From Calonectria ilicicola (Eukaryota; Ascomycota; Sordariomycetes; Hypocreales; Nectriaceae), in NCBI GenBank assembly GCA_020809705.1, contig CP085834.1, positions 2,418,001 through 2,482,000 on the forward strand: 64,000 bases of DNA, read 5' to 3'. The position numbers and the translations under genes are program-made. Of this stretch, positions 22,705 to 34,198 are shown one piece after another. The notes under the pieces are model-generated. The model was not told where the DNA came from. It did not search any database and saw nothing but the letters and a program-made list of their open reading frames with translations. Position 1 is the stretch's first letter. Each line of letters starts with the position of its first letter.

Positions 22705-23973
22705 CTAGGCATAAGTCACTCGAATCTTATAGTTGTTGCCCTCGTGCTCGATCAATGTAACATTAAGGCCCCATTCTTCAAGCTTGATTGAGCTCGCGCC
22801 ACCAGTAAGAGACAATGTCGCATCGTTCAGCTCCTCATTATTTGCAATATCGCCGCCGCATCCACCAGAGTTGGGGTTGGCATCCAGAACGTGAATTGGA
22901 CCAGAGCCGGTGCTCACTGTGGTATCGATCGAGTACAGCAAAACGCCCGGCGCGCAAACATATTGGTCCAGGCCACTGGCGGTGCGAACCTCGGCGACCA
23001 CCGCTGAGGTCTTGTTTGCTGCAATAACAACAGCCTTAGTGCCACCTGTGATCTCAAGGGGAGTGAGTGTGTGTTCAGTGGTTCCATGCTCTAGAATACA
23101 GTCAACGGCATCATCAGAGATCCAGCCCAGACGCCACTTGTCCCAGGCAAAGAAATCTGGAGCCACGCCTCCAATGTTGCCCATGGCGCTCCAACCGCCA
23201 ACATAATAGCCGGTAGAAAGGCCACCGGTCAGTGGGTAATAATCCGGCAGGCACATGGCATGTCCAGTCTCGTGGTTCAGTGCCTTGAAGCCCCAGTACG
23301 TAAAGGGATCGGTTCCGAATGTGATGATCTTCTTTGCAACAAAATCACCCTCATTGGTAACCCATGCGTTGCCAAAAGCCTGCGAGCGGCTCATGTACGT
23401 GCTTGCATTGCGCGTGGGCACAATGTAGAGAACGTCCGACTCTGGTGGAGGAGGCCTTGCGCCATTGTTCGTGTACGCTGCGATGGCGTCCGAGATATAA
23501 AGGCGCTGCGTGTTCCAGTCAAAGTTTGTATCCCATTCATACGAAGTGGCGGGGTTGGGCATGCGATAAAATCCAGAAAAGTCGGCTGTTATGCTGAGGT
23601 TGAGAGTGCCGTAACTTGCGCTCTTGTACCACTCGGCGGCATCGGGTACCAAGAGATCATACAGCAATTGAGGATTATCATACTCGGGCTTTTCAGCGTC
23701 TGAAAAGTCCACAAAAATCATGTAGCCCCGGAGCGTGCCATTGCCCGCAACGCATTCGGTGGATTGGATGAATCCCTCGCTCAAGCTCGCACTTCGGACT
23801 GCCGGGAGCTTGCAGCTCGGAACCCACGGCGTATTGTCGGTGTCGTCGATTGGCGCAGTGCCGTTGCCCGTGCTGTTGGTCGACAGGGTATCATTGTCGG
23901 CCCGTGGAGCAAGGATGCAACCAAGGGATGCCGTGGGCCACAAAGATAATAATAGAGCTGCTGTGATCAACAT
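22705..23973 (-). CDS. Secreted M6-like metalloprotease
   Basis: One uninterrupted frame of 422 aa starts at ATG 23971-23973. A signal peptide covers about residues 1-18 (LITAALLLSLWPTASLG). An N-glycosylation-rich linker (NDT, NST, NGT) precedes the catalytic domain. The zinc motif is HETGH at residues 234-238, followed by LPDYY (Asp244) and a GGWSAMG turn. Together these match the M6 (immune-inhibitor-A-type) family pattern HExxHxxGLPDxY...WxxM. The length is about half that of bacterial M6 enzymes, so only the catalytic core and a small C-terminal beta domain are present, as in fungal secreted forms. Predicted role: extracellular endopeptidase. The start is secure because the signal peptide follows it directly. 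Confidence 0.85.
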   Translation of the reverse strand: MLITAALLLSLWPTASLGCILAPRADNDTLSTNSTGNGTAPIDDTDNTPWVPSCKLPAVRSASLSEGFIQSTECVAGNGTLRGYMIFVDFSDAEKPEYDNPQLLYDLLVPDAAEWYKSASYGTLNLSITADFSGFYRMPNPATSYEWDTNFDWNTQRLYISDAIAAYTNNGARPPPPESDVLYIVPTRNASTYMSRSQAFGNAWVTNEGDFVAKKIITFGTDPFTYWGFKALNHETGHAMCLPDYYPLTGGLSTGYYVGGWSAMGNIGGVAPDFFAWDKWRLGWISDDAVDCILEHGTTEHTLTPLEITGGTKAVVIAANKTSAVVAEVRTASGLDQYVCAPGVLLYSIDTTVSTGSGPIHVLDANPNSGGCGGDIANNEELNDATLSLTGGASSIKLEEWGLNVTLIEHEGNNYKIRVTYA

Positions 23974-26900
23974 GATGGACGATGACTTGATGCGATCTGC
24001 GTGAGCCTAAATCTAAGCTTCCATCTTCGCCCTTTAATACATTCAGCAATTTTGGTTTCCAGGGTCTTTTGACTAACTTCGCATTAGTCAACAGCTCGAA
24101 GCGACCGACTACTGTCTCGTATTAAATGGGTTGCTTTAAATTAGTGGCGGGCGATACGAACTGGCCCACAAAATCGCACAATTATCCCTGCTCACTGCTC
24201 ATGAAGGGCCTGTCAATTTCCTTCTTTGCTTCATGCATTTACGATTTAGGTTTTAAGGTCTCTATTTCGTCCGACTAGTCGAGCGACTATTCTTTAAATT
24301 CAACAGTAAACGTTGCGAAGAGCACACATATTTATTTAGCAAGCCACCCATAAGCAATTCATGTCCCTAAACGTGAGATGGAATTTCCCTTTCGGTATTC
24401 GATTAGACGAATCTCAATGATCAAAGTGAATATCGCGAGATAATCTACTATTTCGATTTTGTTGATCCATGTTTTATGCTTCTGAATTCCGATCCCATCG
24501 CCACGTATGAACTGTTTCACGTTTCAGTCCAAATTCCTGGAGTATTTATGATTGAAATTGACCATAATACCACCAAGCATTGCGCTCGGGTCTAAAGATT
24601 TATCACAGGGTAGATTCCCAATAGGACACGCTTATTAAGAGTCCCAGAGTCAACGCATCTCTTTTAGTACTAAGATTTCGACATAAGACGGAAATTTTTG
24701 GTTAGTTTCAGCATGATGCTAAATTTATAGCGAATGAAATTTTTGTGTCCAAAACGTGCGCGATCTCTGTAATTGAAGTGATGATGCGAAGTCATCTAGC
24801 AACGGTACTTTTTTTCAAATGGTAGCATCTAAGATAAAACTTCCTGTAGCAATGATCAGGATAAGGTATATCAGAGATGCATATAACCATGCGCGGAATA
24901 TAGCGAGCCTCTTTACCAAAACCTGAAATTCATAGACTTGTTCGAGTTTTACAAGATCGAAAATATAGGGTAGGCTGAATTTCGGGGCGAATCCTTCCCT
25001 GGCCATGACCTTAGGCTAGTTGAAGATGACATCTCAAAAAGAATTTTCTAGTACTCGTGTTGGGACTGGAATGGGGAAGAAGAAAAACACCACTACGCCC
25101 CAAAAGCCTAGCTATCTGACTGACTGACTGTTCGGGTTGCTAGAAGAAAAAAGCATGAGCAGGAAAAAGAGAGGATAAGGATATTTGATTTTTTTTTTTT
25201 TTTTTTAGCTAGCTGGATCAAATTGATCCCTTTTATCTAGGTCAGCTAGTCAGCTGACTTATAGAGCAGTCAACCGAGCCGCGGCCAGCTAGGTCCAGCC
25301 CCGACTCAGGACGTATTTTGGAATGACAGAGAATTCTTGAGACCGCGGTGATAAGAACAATGGCACTGGACGACGTAAGAGATTCAGACGCAAGATGTTC
25401 TGTATGATGATAATTTCTTCATGATGAGTACATCCGAGGTGCTCGCATTACCAAGAGAAACGGTTTACTAAGAGGATTCATCCTTAGTCAACGCGGTGAC
25501 TTTTTCCACCAAAAAATCATTGGTTATCTAAGCATCAAGATGTCTTTTGGTATTAAAAGTCACGTGGGGGTCCGTTGACTAGGGTCTCCTTTTATGGATA
25601 AAAATGGATGCATGGTTTGGTGGGAAGAATGGGCGGGCACCTGCACTATTTGGCCCCTTATAGGGTAAATAGGTTATCTCTAGCACAACTTTTCCCAGGA
25701 AGTAGGAGGAGAGAGATGATTTAATCGTAAAGCCTCAATTGTTCAAATAAGACTATAATTACAGGTAATATTTTAAATGAATGAAGGGGTGTTTTGAAGG
25801 CACCAGTCTATTAAATTCACTGATCCCAAAAGAGAGTGTTGGAAGAAAAAGGCGATTTGTTTTTCTAATTCTTGGGAGGTGGGCTAGCTGAAGTATCCGT
25901 CTCAATTAACAATCTAACTATCAACAGGCATAGGCCTTAGAGACCTTCTAAAAATCCCACCAAAATGGCGGATAGTGACATCTTTATTGTCAATCAGAAA
26001 CACAGGAAATAATTCACTGATATCAATAGCGCTGTATTGGAAACGCGAGGGGGAAAGCTAAAAATGATTTGTCCTGAACCTTAACGCTACCCGCATCCCA
26101 ACTCAACCACTCTTTTTGCGTGCTCAAGGTAGACAGACTACCGAATATGTGGGTGGGTACTTCTCCTTGAAAAAAAAAAAAAAACAACGTGTTCGTGGAG
26201 GCTGAGCTGGACCGCTTCGCACCTGGGGTCGGATTGTTCAATAAATAGCCAAGCTATGGTGGGCTGGTGCCAAGACTGGCGTACAAATTTCCCGACTCAA
26301 TCTACCGCTTGTGAGTGGCTGATGACAATTAAGCATTGGTGCCAAGATGTAGCACTCGATATAGTTACGACATAAGGACCAGTCCATGTTGATCTAGTTC
26401 ATTTAGTTCCACGGCCCTCGCTAATTATTCCCATTAACCCAACTGCATTTCTCTTTCTTGAGGCATTTTTCTTGTTCATCCAGCAGTAGTGCAATCCCAA
26501 GATGAAAAGGGGCCTGTCATCCGTTTAATCCTTGCTGGTCCGTGGCTGTCCGGTTGCTCTCCTCGAATCTGGATTGAGTTGACAGCTGACTTCCCCACAC
26601 TTGCGGGCGCACTAGTCTGCCTATGTATATTCGCGGTTTTTGACTTTTCCGGGTACGTCAGCTCTCTTGCATTTTGTGTATACAAAATTGTATCGACAGT
26701 GTTTGCTACTTGCTTGAAATTGAACGCTTGGAAATGATGTTTAGCCCAAAATCTATGAGGGATTTTCGCCGTCCATAGGATAACTACCCGTGCTCTAGGC
26801 CTAACATGTGCGACAGCAAGTCTCAGCGTCATTGCAATTAGTTTGGAGTAATGCCCAATCGGAGCAGGTCCAGATGATCATTTCTTTGACTAATTGCTAT

Positions 26901-27214
26901 AGGGAGATACACGCATGCTTTGGACAATGATTCTTCTGAATTGGGCTTGGACCTCGTCATCGGTAGGTAATTATCATCGTGCATGCTTCTTAGCGTAGTT
27001 CGTGGGTCACTGTGTGAAGATTCATGAACAGGCACTCCAACGGGTTAGAACGTCAGCACTGTACGCACCATCACAGAACCCCCAGTTCGTCTCCCCATCT
27101 CATTCTCCTCTCTATTTAATCTATAGGTACCCATCTTCTGTCCGCACGATTTTTGAACCATTTCTCTATCACCACCCAGAGTATTCCACTCAGTTCGTTC
27201 TACCTCCCGTATCT
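23974..27214. other. Long intergenic region, no supported gene
   Basis: About 3.2 kb upstream of both the metalloprotease (minus) and HAK (plus). It holds an 18-20 nt T run ending near 25206 and an A run near 26168. Short frames lack domains. Long divergent promoters would fit nutrient-regulated genes, but I see no defined site. Confidence 0.45.
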
Positions 27215-29681
27215 ATGTCTCAACAGGAATCCGACGAGCCAGACCTAGGAACAGGGGCACGGCATGTCGCCTTTACCCAGGATGGCTTCAACGGCACTGT
27301 AGTTGCTTCTTCTGAGAGGTTTGCGGCTATTGATGATGAAGAAAAAGTCCGGGTCATCGCACAGCAAGATCTGCAGGGTTCCCGCAAGCAGGTAAGATTT
27401 CTCGCAGTAACAAGAAACGCTATTGATGTTAACTCTCGAACAGACCTACAGCGGATTCGTGCTCCTGTGGCTCAGTTTCCAGGCGACTGGTGTCATCTAT
27501 GGCGACATTGGCACCTCGCCACTTTATGTCTACTCGTCCACCTTCTCGTCTCAGCCGTCCTGGGAAGATTTGGTCGGCGCTCTCTCAATTATAATTTGGT
27601 CACTTACCATGATTGTCACCGTCAAGTATTGCTTCATCGTACTGCAAGCTGATGATGATGGGCAAGGAGGCACATTTGCTTTGTATAGCCTTCTCTCTCG
27701 ATACACCAACATTACTCGCCGCGATCCTAGGGAGAGCACTGGAGTTCCGATTCAGAGATACAAAACGAATGATCTGAAAACAGGTGGCAAGAGTCTTCGA
27801 GAATTTATTGAGCGCTCCAAGATCTCCCAGTTTCTGCTCCAGTTCATTGGCGTGCTGGGTGTCTCCATGGTCATGGCTGATGGTGTTTTGACACCGGCTC
27901 AGTCTGTCCTGGGAGCGATCCAAGGCATCAAGGTTGCTAATCCCGACTTGGGAACATCTGCCATTGTTGGCATTTCGTGCGCAATTTTGGTGGTCCTGTT
28001 TCTTATCCAACCATTTGGAACGTCAAAGATCGGAACTTGTTTTGCCCCTGTTGTCACAGTTTGGTTTCTTTTCAACTTTTGTTCCGGGATCTATAATCTT
28101 GCCGTTCACGACTATACGGTCCTCAAAGCTTTCAGTCCTCATTATGCTTTTACATATCTTGTGCGTAACGGACACGAGGGATGGAAATCACTGGGCGGGC
28201 TGCTCTTGGCTTTTACTGGTGTCGAAGCGCTTTTTGCAGACCTTGGTGCAATCAGCAAACGCGCAGTCCAGATATCCTGGCTATGTATGGCATATCCGTG
28301 CTTGTTGATGGCATACATCGGGCAAGCATCATATATATCGCGCGATGAGACTGGGTCAGCCTTCACTAATCCATTCTTTAAAACAGTGCCACCCGGAAGC
28401 TTTTACTTTGGCATGGTGATTGCCGTTATGGCAGCAATTGTTGCATCTCAGGCGATGATCACATCAACCTTCCAGCTCTTGATCCAAATTATGAGACTCT
28501 CTTACTTTCCTCATATAAAAGTTGTCCATACCAGCAAATCATTCCATGAGCAAGTGTACATGCCAATGGCGAATTGGCTCTTGATGATTGGCACTATAAT
28601 TGTCACCGCAGTGTACAACAACGCAAGTCCCCTATCAAATTTCCCCTGCACATACCAAAGCAACCTCAACTAATAACCCAATAGACCACCTCTTTAGGAA
28701 ATGCCTATGGTGTTTGTGTAATCACTGTTACATTTAGTATGTTTTTATTTGGCGTCCCGGTTTTAAATTGGTACTTACTTTTCGTTTCCTACAGTTACTA
28801 CTTGCATGGCGGCACTGGTGGCCATTCTCGTCTGGCGATTGCCAGCCTACATTGTGTTTCCCATCTGGATTATTTTTGCAAGTCTTGATGCAGCGTTCCT
28901 ATCCTCTGTTTATGAAAAGGTGCCAGATGGCGCCTGGTTCACACTTCTGCTCGCATTCATTCTCTCGTCTATTTTTACTCTTTGGCGTTTTGGAAAAGAA
29001 TGCCAGTGGAAATCCGAGTCTGAAGATCAGCTTTCAGTTGGATCACTGTTCGACACTCACATAGCTACCTCTGTCACGACCCATTCGACCATCTCCCTGA
29101 GCTCGGCATTTGGCGGCTTACCAGTTTCTACCGTGCCCGGCATTGGTATCTTTTTCGACAAGTCTGGCGACCCCACGACTCTGCCGCCCTCTTTTGCAGA
29201 ATTTGTGATTAAATTTGCTGCAAGGCCGGGAATCATTGTACTATTCAATATGCGGCCTCTTCCGGTGCCGTCAACCACCCTCTCTGAACGATATATCGTC
29301 ACCCGTGTTGGTGGGATAAATGCGTGTTACAGCGTCACACTCCGACATGGTTATATGGATAATGTTCTTTATCCTGGCCTTGCCAGGGATATTCTAGGCC
29401 AAATCGAGTTAGCAATTGCAAGTGGACGTCAGGCTGGCGCGCTTGATGCTGAGTTGGAGAACCTGCGTTCTGCGTACAACTCCAGCATGGTGTACATCTT
29501 TGGAAAGGAAACAATGAAAATTCGCAAACCAATTCCTGGCTCCCGATCTCCCTGGGGCTACACAAGAGGGTTTCTTTTGTGGGCTTTCCTATGGATCCGA
29601 GAAAATTCCCGCACAAAACTGGCTGATCTTGATATTGATGCGGACAAGGTGGTTGAAGTAGGCTTTATTAAGGAGATTTAA
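27215..29681 (+). CDS. HAK/KUP-family potassium transporter
   Basis: Four exons (27215-27391, 27444-28622, 28685-28736, 28795-29681) encode about 764 aa, close to the usual 750-850. HAK transporters drive high-affinity K+ uptake across the plasma membrane. A hydrophilic N-terminus is followed by VIYGDIGTSPLYVYSS (residues about 76-91), the family signature. About a dozen hydrophobic segments follow, including QFIGVLGVSMVMADGVLTPA and GGLLLAFTGVEALFADLG, then a C-terminal cytoplasmic domain ending FIKEI. Intron 1 (27392-27443) and intron 3 (28737-28794) are GT-AG. Intron 2 (28623-28684) must be GC-AG to give the conserved YNN-TTSLGNAYGVCV. It heads a plus-strand pair with the RING gene and converges on TRK. 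Confidence 0.93.
28623..28684 (+). other. GC-AG intron in HAK
   Basis: The donor is GCAAGT after AAC AAC, the acceptor is CAATAG, and ACTAATAAC is a good branch site. The length is 62 nt. Splicing here yields YNNTTSLGNAYG, the expected KUP text. The nearest GT (28627) gives NNA-R-NAYG with a less likely acceptor and breaks the motif. Confidence 0.88.
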
Positions 29682-30280
29682 AGAGCCATATTATGCAGAA
29701 ATGAATGAACTTTTTTTTATTTTAGCGATTTTGGTGCGAGAAAACAAGTTAGTTGTTCACGAAAAAAAAAAGTTCACTAAAAAAAGCAGCCGGGAAGATT
29801 CTGCACCCCAGTGTCAGTAGTTTCCACTGTGTTTTGATGTGATTGTTCAAACTGCTGATCGTGTGCAAGGTTTACTACATCCCCAAATAGGACACTTGAT
29901 TCCTAGATCCCTGTTGCAAGGGCAGAAGGGTGAATGGTACATTGCAATCGCTTTATAGGTACTAGATAAATCAAGTACTTCTACTCGAATAACCCTTACA
30001 AAAAATTGCCGAAGCGCTGGAAAGTTAATTTCTCCCTAATTGTAGCCTAGGTGCTAAAGGTGGTCGCTTACGCAAACTAAACTAGCCAAAGAGAAAAATC
30101 CCTCAACCCTTATAGAATTGGCGGTGACTCTGTGCAAAATAACACACAGGGCATATACATGGTGGGCTGTGTCGCCAAGTTATTAAAGGTGGATCTTCCC
30201 AACATCTTTTTTCATTTCATTTTCAGCATATTGGCTTCACTATCTACAGACTCACTACTATCCGAATCAGAAACCCAAAA
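29682..30280. other. Intergenic, no gene seen
   Basis: About 600 bp between HAK and the RING-H2 gene, both plus strand. It includes short T and A runs (29711-29718, 29763-29771). It probably contains the HAK terminator and RING promoter. Confidence 0.5.
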
Positions 30281-30905
30281 ATGAACAGCTTGAAATCTGT
30301 CCAGCTCATCCGTGCCGAACCAACCCCAGTATCTTCTTCAACTGGCTTCAATACCAATGCACTCTCAATTGGGTTGGTGGTTGGGCTAGTTTTCGTGCTT
30401 TCCTTAACCTTTTACATGACCAAGCATCGGCTGCTCCGCTGTTTCGTCGCTCCCGCATCACGACCTGTGAGAAGGTCTTTCGGAGGTTTAACTATTGAGG
30501 ACTTGCAAAGCATACCCACACTCATATATTGCACCCCTTCTTTACCTCGACAAGGACTTTCGCCCACATTGTCTCATGATACCGAAGGCGAAAATGATCA
30601 ATTTTGTAGCATATGTACAGACAGCTTCAAACACGGCGTCATCCTACGGCAGCTACCTTGCGGCCACAGATTTCACTCACGATGCATTGATCCATGGCTG
30701 CTAAAACGATCAACCACTTGTCCTTTATGGTGAGTGCTCATCAAATTAAAAATTTTGCGGTTTTTGTTGCTAAACTTGAGCTCTCTGTAGTCGTTCTGAT
30801 GTTTCCCCACAAGAATCATCACACAGCTTCTGCCTCCGCTTTCCAGAGCGGGTAAAATGCATTCTTGATCGCATTTTCCGGATCCCAATGTTTCTAGTTA
30901 AGTGA
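30281..30905 (+). CDS. Single-pass membrane RING-H2 protein (putative E3 ubiquitin ligase)
   Basis: Two exons (30281-30729, 30791-30905) give 187 aa. A membrane segment (residues about 27-46, ALSIGLVVGLVFVLSLTFYM) is followed by a short basic stretch. The RING-H2 finger is C109-x2-C112, C127-x-H129-x2-H132-x2-C135, C147-x2-C150, and the intron (61 nt, GT-AG) splits the codon of the last Cys. The ATL-like layout suggests a ubiquitin ligase acting on membrane proteins. Its place between two K+ transporter genes makes them possible targets, but nothing in the sequence proves it. A further splice at 30902 could extend the C-terminus with a basic region (open frame to about 31100); that intron would be only about 42 nt with its branch site very close to the acceptor, so I prefer the shorter form. 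Confidence 0.82.
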
Positions 30906-31623
30906 GCATACCTGAATAAATCTATCCAAGAGCCTAATGCAAGCGATAGAATACTCGAGACGCTCTTGAAAATAGAGCGACTAATCCATCGTCGATTCAG
31001 GGCCCGGTTTCTGATTCGCATCCGACCCGTCCTCGATCAGCAATCTTGCGATCGGTTCCAGAGATCTTTGACGAAGAGGCCTCTATCGGTGGCCGTGTAA
31101 GCAATTGAGAGGATTCTTTGAAGGTGACAACTGGTCGAAAATGGTGGTGATGCGCAGGATTTGGGTGTAAAGCGTTGCTGTGATGTACGGACAGGAATGA
31201 ATTTGACACATTGACTAATTGTCCCAAATTCTTTATCCCCATCCTTCTTTTGTTTAAACTAGAAGACAAAGAAACTGTAATTGTTTTATTACATTATATT
31301 TCAGCAATCAACCTTCGTGATACCTCGCTATCTGATCATCATATCCAATGAACCTATGTCTCACTTCATCTGCTTCAAACCAAAAGAAATAACAAAATTC
31401 TAAACAAAAGGGAAGAAGTAAAGCAATCGGAAAAGCCCAGATCTTCTCGAGCCTTTGTGAATATTGTAGATGGAGAAGATTGGAATTCACAGGAGTACAC
31501 ATTTTGTTCAGTTAGACTAATCCAAAATGTTCAATAACATGGGGACGTTAAACGGCAATACCTATCATGACAATATATCCCTTAAGGCCATCCACGGAAC
31601 ATATCGGTCAGTGTCGCAGACGG
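30906..31623. other. Convergent 3' flank between RING and TRK
   Basis: About 700 bp. The first 200 bp could be an alternative last exon of the RING gene. The remainder shows no feature beyond AT-rich sequence near 31270-31310. Confidence 0.5.
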
Positions 31624-34198
31624 TTAGTTGTTGTTCCTATCATATTGTTCAACGAGCTGCTCATCTGGCAACATGATTGCTCGATCCAATTCATACGGTA
31701 AACCTCGGTGGCGACCCCGGATCATAACAGCGCATAAAACAAGCTTACTGAACGTGGTCAACACGCCAGCCAGCGAAGTCATCACAGTTGGGTAGCCAAG
31801 ACTAAGCCCGACGTTGGCACTGAAGGAAGGCTTATAATTAGTGAATGCTGGTGTGACGGTTGTTGAAGCCTTACTATGCTGATGCAACTTCAAAGAGAAT
31901 CGGGAAAACAGCAATGGCCTGTAAATAGTCAGCAAATAATGGACAAGGAGGATTTCGAAACCAGGCTAAACTGACTGGGTCAGATGTATCTTCGATTCTG
32001 TTCGCCTCTGCAATGCAAATGAGAAAAGTGCCAAGAAAGATGTACCACAAGTCGAAGCTCAGTTGATTTCGCGCATGAGTCAAGATGTATGATGACCCTT
32101 TTTCTTCATTAAGCGATGTTTCGCTCTGGTAGATTCCCAATGATTTCTCCTCGTAGGTGTTTGATGCGCGGATACTGACCGCAATGGGAAAAATGGAAAT
32201 GTACATCATGATGAGCAAGCTGAATTGAACGGCGGGGTTGACATTGGCCAAATTAAAAGTTGCGGTTCCGGTATGGCGGGCGGAGGCAGCTTGGAAGATG
32301 GATGCCAATATCCGATGCCCCACTGGCAATGAGGAGACCTCGGTGTTGTGCAAGTCCAAGATGAGAATGAGGAGGACATCAATGAAGTTTAGTGTGAAGA
32401 TGATTCCGAAAAGGATCCAAGTCGGCCCACTGGGGAAAAGGAGAGTATAGCATCGGCGTGGATGATTCAGAAGAAATGAAAGCGGTTCTTGGATCGAGGC
32501 GTTCCTGGGAAATAATTTGGACATGGTCCAAATAACCAGGCGAAGTAAGACGGGATATAATGTGTTGCCAGCAAAGGCAAGGAAGCTGAGAAGTATCATG
32601 GGCCAGGCAGCATCGCGGAAAGAGATCATGGAGTCTGGTGTAAGAGTGAAACCTAGGTTGTCTACCATGGTTTGAGCAGAGTAAAAGGCCCTGGATATGC
32701 AAGAATGAGATACTTGGCTGAACAAGCTATAGGAAACCACTTACCACCAGTTCATATCCTGACCCATTTCTTGAAGGTATATTTTGTACTTGGGGTTGGC
32801 GTATTGTATCCAGCCCACTAACCCAATGGCCCCAAAAAGATGAATACCAAAGAAGTAGCCTTCATTTCATGATTAGCCTTCGTATGTAGACAGTGACAAG
32901 CCAATGCGACGGACCAAATACAATTTTGAGAAGGAGCTTCAAGCTGCGATACTCAATCCCGCCCAGCCTCTCGCGATCAAGTTCAGTAAGACCGTAAAAT
33001 TGCGAATTGCGACCGACAGTTGCGCTCCGGGAGAGGGGGATAGAAAACGGTTCCTCATTTGTTGACCGAGACAGTGAATGACGCGACATGACAGATGCAG
33101 AGCGCTGTCGCTCCACGCTTGAACCAAGAACGAAGACGGATGAGGCAGCAGTGGCAATGCGGTCCATAGAGAGGGATTCGGCCAGCACCGCAGATCCATC
33201 AATGCGACGGCGTCGGAAAGTGTTTGAAGAGGAGCCAGGACCTTGGACGTCCTCAATATCCGCATCTAGATTGTTCAGTCCAAGTCCAACCCAGACCCAG
33301 CGGGCTAAGGGACACTCACCGACTGGTTTTTTTTTCAAATCATTTTGGTCAACTTCAAAGAGAGGAGCGCCTATTGGAACTTAGCTTAAATGTCCAGATT
33401 GAAAAAAAAAAAAAAGAAAAAAAAGAAAATAGTGCAATAATACCTCCGTCGCGATCGCGTGGTCCTGGAATGTAGAGTGTGGCATCTTTTCGTGGGTGGT
33501 GGTCGGCGGACGGGTCGAAGGCGATGTGAGGGCCCAACTTCTTTGGTGCCTCCTTGGTGTCACTGCTTTGGCCGGCGTCATGTCCTGTGGTATGAGCCTC
33601 AGAAGTGGCATCCATATCGTCAGTTGAGATCCTGCGCTGAGTGGCTTCAACATCAGGCGGGTTATTTGGGTTTATGTCTTGCGCCTCCCGACGGCCAAGC
33701 AGTTCGGGTCCTGCGTCCCATTTCATCATCAGCTAGCCGAAACATTTGAGCAATGGTAATTGGACACGCTGACCTTTTTTCTGCAAGTGCTTCTTGAACC
33801 AAATGAGCCGGACAAGGACAACAAAAGCATTGATGAATCCCATGTTAGTGAAGATGGGAATAAAGTAGATGTACAGCTGCTGATAGGTTTTGAGCTTGTT
33901 CACGTCAATACTGTCGTACACATTGCTTGCAGTTAGCAGGGACCACGCGCGCAGTGTGTACTGGGAAAGCACCGACGTGTTTAGACCAGATTCAGTGGAG
34001 GCGCTGGCCCCGAAGAAGTACGCATCTACAGCCCTCATATTCCCCTGAGGGTAGAGGATGGGGATGGCCAAAATGCCCATGAATAAGATCCATGCATCTA
34101 GACATTTTAGTGTCAGCACAGCGCCACGCCGTTCGTGGTTCCGCGGAGGCGACAAACATACAATGCAAGGTAATGAAGTTTATGGGAGGCCTCCACAT
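31624..34198 (-). CDS. TRK-family potassium transporter
   Basis: Nine exons on the minus strand: 34198-34162, 34097-33774, 33710-33444, 33370-33320, 33265-32915, 32859-32745, 32690-31976, 31918-31875, 31819-31624. They encode about 699 aa. TRK proteins mediate K+ uptake at the plasma membrane and fold as four pore-loop repeats. All four pore-loop Gly regions are visible: TESGLNT (Gly50), NLGFTLTPDSM, SARHTGTATFNLANVNP and SAYANVGLSLGYPTV. Other hallmarks are LGGIEYRSLKLLLKIVFGYF, RNQLSFDLWYIF and IRGRHRGLPYELDRAI near the end. The loop between repeats 1 and 2 is short compared with yeast Trk1, so the protein is smaller than many homologues. All introns are GT-AG, 54-73 nt. The 54-nt intron 33266-33319 is a multiple of three without a stop, so its removal is less certain. 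The gene converges on the HAK-RING pair. Confidence 0.93.
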
